DNA from: Angelakisella massiliensis
GTDB taxonomy: Bacteria; Bacillota; Clostridia; Oscillospirales; Ruminococcaceae
DNA: 64,000 bases
Direction of reading: 5' to 3'
Assembly (NCBI RefSeq): GCF_900104675.1
Contig: NZ_LT629944.1
Span: 1 to 64,000, forward strand
The translations under genes were made by a program, and so were the position numbers. Positions 62,834 to 64,000 of the stretch are shown piece by piece. The notes beneath the pieces are model-generated. The model was not told where the DNA came from and ran no database searches. It worked only from the letters and a program-made list of their open reading frames with translations. The first letter of the stretch is position 1. Each line of letters opens with the position of its first letter.

Positions 62834-63441
62834 GACTGCTCCTCCGGGGGCAGCTCCATCATGTCGATGATCCGTCCCATCACCAGCTTGCTGACCCGCT
62901 TGAGAGAAGCGGTGCCCTGATCATCTCCAAAGCCCAGCTCCTCATATGGGATGGGTTTGCCGTATTTTACCCGAATGGGGCGGCGGTGAAGACCAGTCTT
63001 TTTTTCATATACCACCGCACAGGGAATGATCCCCGCTCCAGTGGCCCGGGCAATGAGCGCCATGCCGGACTTGGGGCGCAGCGGCTTGCCATCTGGAGAG
63101 CGGGTTCCCTCCGGGAAAATGCCCAGCAGACCGCCCCGACGGATCACTTCCTCCGAGCGGGTGATGGCGTTGGAATCTCCCGTCCCCCGGTCTACCGAAA
63201 TCACACCCAGCAGATTCATCAGGCACCGGAGAAAGACATTGCTGAACAGCTCAGCCTTTCCCATAAAGTTGATCTGCCGCCGCATTCCCTGAGCCAAAAG
63301 CACCGGATCCCACATAGAGCGATGGTTGCAGGCGACGATGTATCCCCCCTGCTCCGGAAGGTTCTCCTGGCCGATATAAGTAACGTCCACCAGAAAAAAT
63401 CGGACAATGGTGGTAACCCACTTGGCAAAACGATAAAACAT
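62830..63441 (-). CDS. plsC: 1-acyl-sn-glycerol-3-phosphate acyltransferase
   Basis: This 203-residue membrane-associated PlsC has the acyltransferase motif NHRSMWDPVLLAQ (NHx4D) near residue 38 and FPEGTRSPDGKP near 112. It acylates lysophosphatidic acid in phospholipid synthesis. It sits between cmk and ispH-rpsA, a common clostridial order, with a four-base overlap with ispH. Confidence 0.92.
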   Translation of the reverse strand: MFYRFAKWVTTIVRFFLVDVTYIGQENLPEQGGYIVACNHRSMWDPVLLAQGMRRQINFMGKAELFSNVFLRCLMNLLGVISVDRGTGDSNAITRSEEVIRRGGLLGIFPEGTRSPDGKPLRPKSGMALIARATGAGIIPCAVVYEKKTGLHRRPIRVKYGKPIPYEELGFGDDQGTASLKRVSKLVMGRIIDMMELPPEEQS

Positions 63442-63456
63442 AACGGTGGACTCCTT

Positions 63457-64000
63457 TCAGCGGACCTGATTCAGTTTTTCCCCAATGATGGAGGCCAGCA
63501 GCTCCACCGATCCCTGAAAATCCAGCTCTGTGGTATCCGCCAGAACGGCATCCTCCGCCTGACGCAAGGGAGCCGTCTCACGGTGAGAATCCCGATAATC
63601 CCGCTCCTTCACCTCCGCCAGAACGGTATCGTAATCGGTATCGATCCCCTTGGCCATCAGCTCCTTATAGCGGCGCATGGCCCGAGCCTCAGGAGCGGCG
63701 GTGAGAAAAATCTTGATGGAAGCATCCGGCAGCACCACGGTTCCAATATCCCGTCCATCCATGATCACCGGATTTTCCCGGGCCAGCTTCCGCTGCTGTT
63801 CCAGCAGAAAGGCCCGTACTTCCGGGATGGCGGATACCGCCGAGGAAGCTCTGGAAGCCTCGGGGGTGCGGATGGCTTCAGAGACATCCTCCTCCCCCAG
63901 AAAGATCCGCTGTCCTTCCGGGCTGAACTTCAGTGTGATCTGTACCTCCGGCAGCCGTGGAATCACCTGCGCCCCATCGGCGGGGTCCAGTCCCTGGCGG
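63457..64000 (-). CDS. cmk: Cytidylate kinase (N-terminus beyond window)
   Basis: This is the C-terminal part (about 181 residues) of CMP kinase: VIMDGRDIGTVVLPDASIKI (GRDIGTVV) and RMRRYKEL-type LID region (ARAMRRYKEL), with RDYRDSHRETAPL. The P-loop end lies beyond 64000; the frame stays open to the edge. It phosphorylates CMP and dCMP. It is followed by plsC. Confidence 0.9.
   Translation of the reverse strand, partial: RQGLDPADGAQVIPRLPEVQITLKFSPEGQRIFLGEEDVSEAIRTPEASRASSAVSAIPEVRAFLLEQQRKLARENPVIMDGRDIGTVVLPDASIKIFLTAAPEARAMRRYKELMAKGIDTDYDTVLAEVKERDYRDSHRETAPLRQAEDAVLADTTELDFQGSVELLASIIGEKLNQVR

Noticed and set aside
1-64000. CRISPR array
   Set aside because: No regular repeat-spacer pattern was seen; the short iterons at 26863-26944 have 9-base spacing and no spacers.

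Overview
The window reads as the genome of a gut-type Clostridia member, probably Oscillospirales/Oscillospiraceae. The support is the chromosomal block on the right: murC, spoVG, prmA-rsmE, an ispH gene fused to S1 domains, plsC and cmk, in fairly GC-rich DNA with strong AGGAGG ribosome sites. I worked from sequence alone; no database search was run, so family names rest on recognised motifs and gene order.

From the left edge to about 46 kb the DNA is a mosaic of mobile elements. Positions 1-7548 are most of a Tn4451-type mobilizable transposon (tnpX, tnpV, cargo, tnpY, tnpZ, tnpW order). Its cargo is an ECF sigma factor with a membrane anti-sigma-like partner. It is inserted in the helicase part of a giant ArdC/GNAT/DNA-methylase/SNF2 gene of an integrative conjugative element (7546-14370), and a second TnpV-like gene lies inside that gene in another frame. 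An IS110 element with a likely bridge-RNA leader follows. Next come parB-parA, two paralogous double-HTH genes, a tRNA-Ser-like 3' end that looks like an attachment site, a tyrosine integrase, an excisionase and a MazF-like toxin.

The middle (21.7-41.8 kb) is an accessory island bracketed by two 1.08-kb direct repeats. Each repeat carries a small sigma-70-type gene whose Shine-Dalgarno sequence lies in a perfect 17-bp hairpin, and the two copies differ by a compensatory base-pair change. Around them are three MecI/BlaR1-like (repressor plus M56 metalloprotease) operons with the same promoter-operator plan, two winged-helix regulators, a fourth M56 protein that has lost its zinc site, and two SLOG-domain genes each divergent from an XRE regulator. 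The island also holds the remains of a second mobilizable element (integrase, CopG-like, RepA-like ATPase, and a relaxase fused to an ABC-permease tail), an AbrB-DUF998 pair and a GyrI-like protein. No beta-lactamase or other obvious resistance gene sits beside the three sensors.

From 41.9 to about 45.95 kb are rearranged conjugation genes: an HTH replication-type protein, a ParA/CpaE-like ATPase, a membrane microprotein, a truncated C39-like peptidase, a VirB4-like membrane protein, DUF3846 and a primase N-terminus. This block ends abruptly inside an ankyrin-repeat gene, beyond which the chromosome begins. The chromosomal part holds murC, spoVG, an IS200 element, a putative zincin operon, a ClC channel, prmA-rsmE, ogt plus an aldo/keto reductase, two tandem Cys-rich membrane proteins, a CAP-domain lipoprotein, and ispH-rpsA, plsC and a partial cmk.
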